Origin: Clostridiales bacterium
Lineage (GTDB): Bacteria > Bacillota > Clostridia > Lachnospirales > Lachnospiraceae
NCBI GenBank assembly: GCA_022770525.1
Contig: JALEHN010000109.1
Span: forward strand, 1 to 64,000
Length of the DNA: 64,000 bases
Reading direction: 5' to 3'
A program made the position numbers and the translations under genes. A model generated the notes under the pieces. It saw only the letters and a list, made by a program, of their open reading frames with translations. It had not been told where the DNA came from and searched no databases. Within the stretch, counting starts at the first letter, position 1; every line of letters starts with the position of its first letter. This document shows, piece after piece, positions 62,601 to 64,000 of this stretch.

Positions 62601-63456
62601 AGATATAAGCGGCAAAGGTGAGCGGAGCGCCTATTTATTTGTACCGTCCGAAACAGACCGCATGTCTGACTTTATCGTCCTTAAGAATCGAGTGACCCAT
62701 GAAAGTTACGACCTTGATGATGAGGGTGCTGTGATTTCCGAAAAACTGGCGTCACTTCTTGATGTGGGCGAAGGTGATGAAATTTATATTGAGATCAGTG
62801 ACATGAACCGGGTGCCGGTGAAAGTTTCACATATTGTGGAAAACTATTATTTTCATTATGTTTATGTAAGTCCTGCACTTTATGAAAAGATTTACGGTGA
62901 AAAAACAGATTACAGTGAGATTTTTGTGGATTTTGAGGCACCGTCAGAGGCATATGAAAAAGAATTTTCAGGAAAATATCTTACATTTGACAGTGTTTCA
63001 GGTATAAGTTATACTAGAACAATGTCAGAGCGTATTGCCAGTATGATTACAAGTATGGATGCAATTATTTACGTTATCATTATTTCTGCAGGGCTTTTGG
63101 CTTTTGTCGTTTTATATAACCTGAATAATATTAATATCAGTGAAAGAAAACGTGAGCTGGCGACCTTGAAGGTTCTCGGATTTTTTGATGGTGAAGTGTC
63201 GATTTATGTACTGAGGGAAAATGTCATGCTGACATTGATCGGAGCGATTCTTGGTATTTTTATTGGTAAAGTACTTCACAGGTTCGTTATACTGACAGCT
63301 GAAGTTGATTTGATGATGTTTGGAAGGGACATTTATTTTAAGAGCTATATATACAGTGTATTATTGACATTTGCTTTTTCGGCCGTCGTCAGTGTCGTCA
63401 TGCATAGAAAGCTTAAAAAAATAGATATGATCGAATCACTGAAAAGCGTTGAATAA
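59653..63456 (+). CDS. FtsX-family ABC permease with a very long extracytoplasmic coiled coil
   Basis: A 1267-residue permease. It has TM1 (about 19-40), an extracellular MacB-like domain to about 255, and then a coiled coil of about 440 residues (about 260-700) rich in ADGExxLADAKxE-type repeats. The first FtsX domain (TM2-4, from VFPVIFFLVAALVSLTTMTR, about 735-860) and a second periplasmic-type domain follow. The second FtsX domain begins at about residue 1130 (AIIYVIIISAGLLAFVVLYN). The coil could reach across the thick cell wall. The start at 59653 follows TAGGTGAGGTAT. It pairs with the ATPase before it; the substrate is unknown. glpP follows after 24 bp. Confidence 0.9.
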   Translation: MKRKKALRKEFFMEIRKTYTRFLSICLIVMLGTAFFAGIRATNPDMHRSADSFFDESRLMDIRVLSTLGLTDEDVAAIREIDGIEAAAPVYTKDVLTTKNDKQLVLKLISAGDEMNLVTVDEGRMPQNPGECLVDNLLIDKSGYKIGDTITVTSGDDTKISDIVKEETLTITGCGRLASYLSLTRDSSQIGHGSVDGFVILTPDSFSMEVYTEIDITVKDAQALDCYGDVYEAKINDIVDRVEAIADGRCQIRYDNVTADAAQSIEDAKKEVADGEKKLADAEDELADAEDELTDAKKEVADGEKQLADAKAEMADGESKIADAKVKVENGEKELAKAKAEVESNAKKLADARKEIEENEKTLNEKASQLALSEEKIADGKLQLLEGWTAYEEGLFEAQAGLDQLEEKSQQFEAAVAQVVSGREALEAARPQIEALRGQIIEGEAGLSALAQQLDTLTNRQSELTEAIEYYEAAVAAGNEEVRGAYEEALAQKAEVSAGIDVVNGKISEINANLSMAKAAVEDFEARENQIQEGEAALGDIDEQRQLIESNRQQLEYAINVTLPEAKAQLTQKQEELDNGEAIISEGKTAIEDGRRQLENAKLEVADGEAALDAGRKTISENETKLENSKKEIADSERKIAEGKAEISENEAKLIDAKKEIADGEAKLSEGRAEYEDALAENRPKLEDAKAEIAQAEEDLTALKLPKWYVLDRDYIETCVEYAQDAERIGKIGDVFPVIFFLVAALVSLTTMTRMVEEERTQIGTLKALGYSKGSIALKYVLYAFLATLIGGTAGTILGQKVLPLIIMRAYSILYVGITDYEAPLHMGYTLTALGAAVLSTTIAVVAACYKELLSVPAKLMRPVAPKAGKRVWLEKVTFIWKRLSFSYKAAVRNLFRYKKRFFMTVIGIGGCMGLLLVGFGVKDSIMTIGDKQFNDIRIYDSTVNFSEDSSYEERQEVYHQVLNEENTKAALMAIEETVDISKDISGKGERSAYLFVPSETDRMSDFIVLKNRVTHESYDLDDEGAVISEKLASLLDVGEGDEIYIEISDMNRVPVKVSHIVENYYFHYVYVSPALYEKIYGEKTDYSEIFVDFEAPSEAYEKEFSGKYLTFDSVSGISYTRTMSERIASMITSMDAIIYVIIISAGLLAFVVLYNLNNINISERKRELATLKVLGFFDGEVSIYVLRENVMLTLIGAILGIFIGKVLHRFVILTAEVDLMMFGRDIYFKSYIYSVLLTFAFSAVVSVVMHRKLKKIDMIESLKSVE

Positions 63457-63480
63457 ATCGTAGTAAGAGGGTATGGAGAA

Positions 63481-64000
63481 ATGAATCGTGCGTTTGTTGA
63501 AGCGGTGGAAGATTCGCCGGTGATTGCGGCAGTTAAAGATTTGGAAGGTCTTCATAAGTGCTTCGAATCTGAAAGCAGTGTTGTTTTTATTTTGTTTGGT
63601 GATCTATGTTCAATTGCGGATATTGTCAGCGAGGTCAAGGAACACGGAAAAATAGCTATGGTACATATTGATCTGATCGGAGGACTCAGTCCAAAGGAAA
63701 TCGCTGTGGATTTTATTAAGAAATATACGAAGGCAGACGGTATTATTTCTACAAAGCAGGTACTGATCAAACGCGCAAAAGAACTTGGAATGTATACGAT
63801 TTTCAGGTTTTTTATCATTGATTCAATGGCGTATGAAAATATTAACCGGCAGCTTTTGGCTGTCCGTCCGGATTTTATTGAAGTGCTTCCGGGAGTGACA
63901 CCTAAGGTCATCAGTAAAATATGTAAAAGTTCGCCGGTACCGGTTATCGCCGGCGGACTGATCGCTGAAAAGGAAGACGTCATATCCATGCTTGGAAGCG
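63481..64000 (+). CDS. glpP: Glycerol-3-phosphate responsive antiterminator GlpP (partial, runs off the right edge)
   Basis: The first 173 codons are visible. The sequence matches the GlpP family: SPVIAAVKDLEGLHKCFES, VFILFGDLCSIADIV, VHIDLIGGLSPKEIAVDFI, then DFIEVLPGVTPKVISKI and PVIAGGLIAEKEDV. GlpP binds glycerol-3-phosphate and the glp leader RNA and prevents premature termination, so glp genes are expected beyond the right edge. The start at 63481 follows GAGGGTATGGAGAA. Confidence 0.92.
   Translation, partial: MNRAFVEAVEDSPVIAAVKDLEGLHKCFESESSVVFILFGDLCSIADIVSEVKEHGKIAMVHIDLIGGLSPKEIAVDFIKKYTKADGIISTKQVLIKRAKELGMYTIFRFFIIDSMAYENINRQLLAVRPDFIEVLPGVTPKVISKICKSSPVPVIAGGLIAEKEDVISMLGS

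Overview
The window looks like a chromosomal segment of a spore-forming, anaerobic, low-to-mid GC Clostridia, most likely Lachnospiraceae. The evidence is a spoIIID gene, a complete six-gene rnf operon, an isolated EutS/EutS/EutP microcompartment set, a class C sortase pilus operon, an orphan UgpC/MsmK-type sugar ATPase and strong AGGAGG-type ribosome binding sites. I cannot name a species. No rRNA, tRNA, CRISPR array, phage or intact insertion sequence is visible.

Region 1 (1-12.3 kb) is a glycoside-uptake island. Two AraC-family regulators on the minus strand, one fused to a GH39-like domain that lacks its catalytic glutamates, stand divergent to a sugar ABC importer (double ATPase, permease, lipoprotein binding protein, second permease). 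A GH78 alpha-L-rhamnosidase follows, so rhamnosides are the likely substrate. A convergent M20 peptidase closes the island. Region 2 (12.5-18.7 kb) holds a HAD-family phosphatase lipoprotein, a compact eutS-eutS-eutP cluster behind a consensus promoter, a TraX/MATE pair and spoIIID. Region 3 (18.7-25.3 kb) is an A-rich pilus operon: repeat-bearing LPSTG protein, LPGTG major pilin, sortase C and a minor subunit with an atypical sorting signal. Region 4 (25.3-31.9 kb) is a set of metabolic singletons: GH32, an XdhC-family protein, a homocysteine methyltransferase with a half pterin domain, topoisomerase III and an HPr-like protein without His15.

Region 5 (31.9-40.6 kb) is the conserved translation/RNA operon rimP-nusA-rnpM-ylxQ-infB-rbfA-nrnA-truB-ribF. 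Region 6 (40.6-45 kb) begins with a radical SAM / DUF4130 gene pair annotated elsewhere as putative DNA repair. It has a perfect -35/-10 promoter overlapping a LexA-like palindrome. Maf and an unrecognised protein follow. Region 7 (45-54.6 kb) has an M32 carboxypeptidase, a structured three-hairpin intergenic island, the UgpC-like ATPase with a CdaR/PucR-type regulator, and rnfCDGEAB, which couples ferredoxin:NAD+ redox chemistry to an ion gradient. Region 8 (54.6-64 kb) has a tandem-repeat coiled-coil protein, a class Ic aspartate aminotransferase, asd, an ABC/FtsX export-type system and a partial glpP.

The strongest leads for new biology are the LexA-boxed radical SAM pair, the HPr paralogue with Asp15, the AraC fused to a dead GH39 domain, the orphan EutS/EutS/EutP cluster, the hairpin island at 46.65-46.83 kb, and two independent cases where the 3' end of a gene has been tandemly duplicated past its stop codon.
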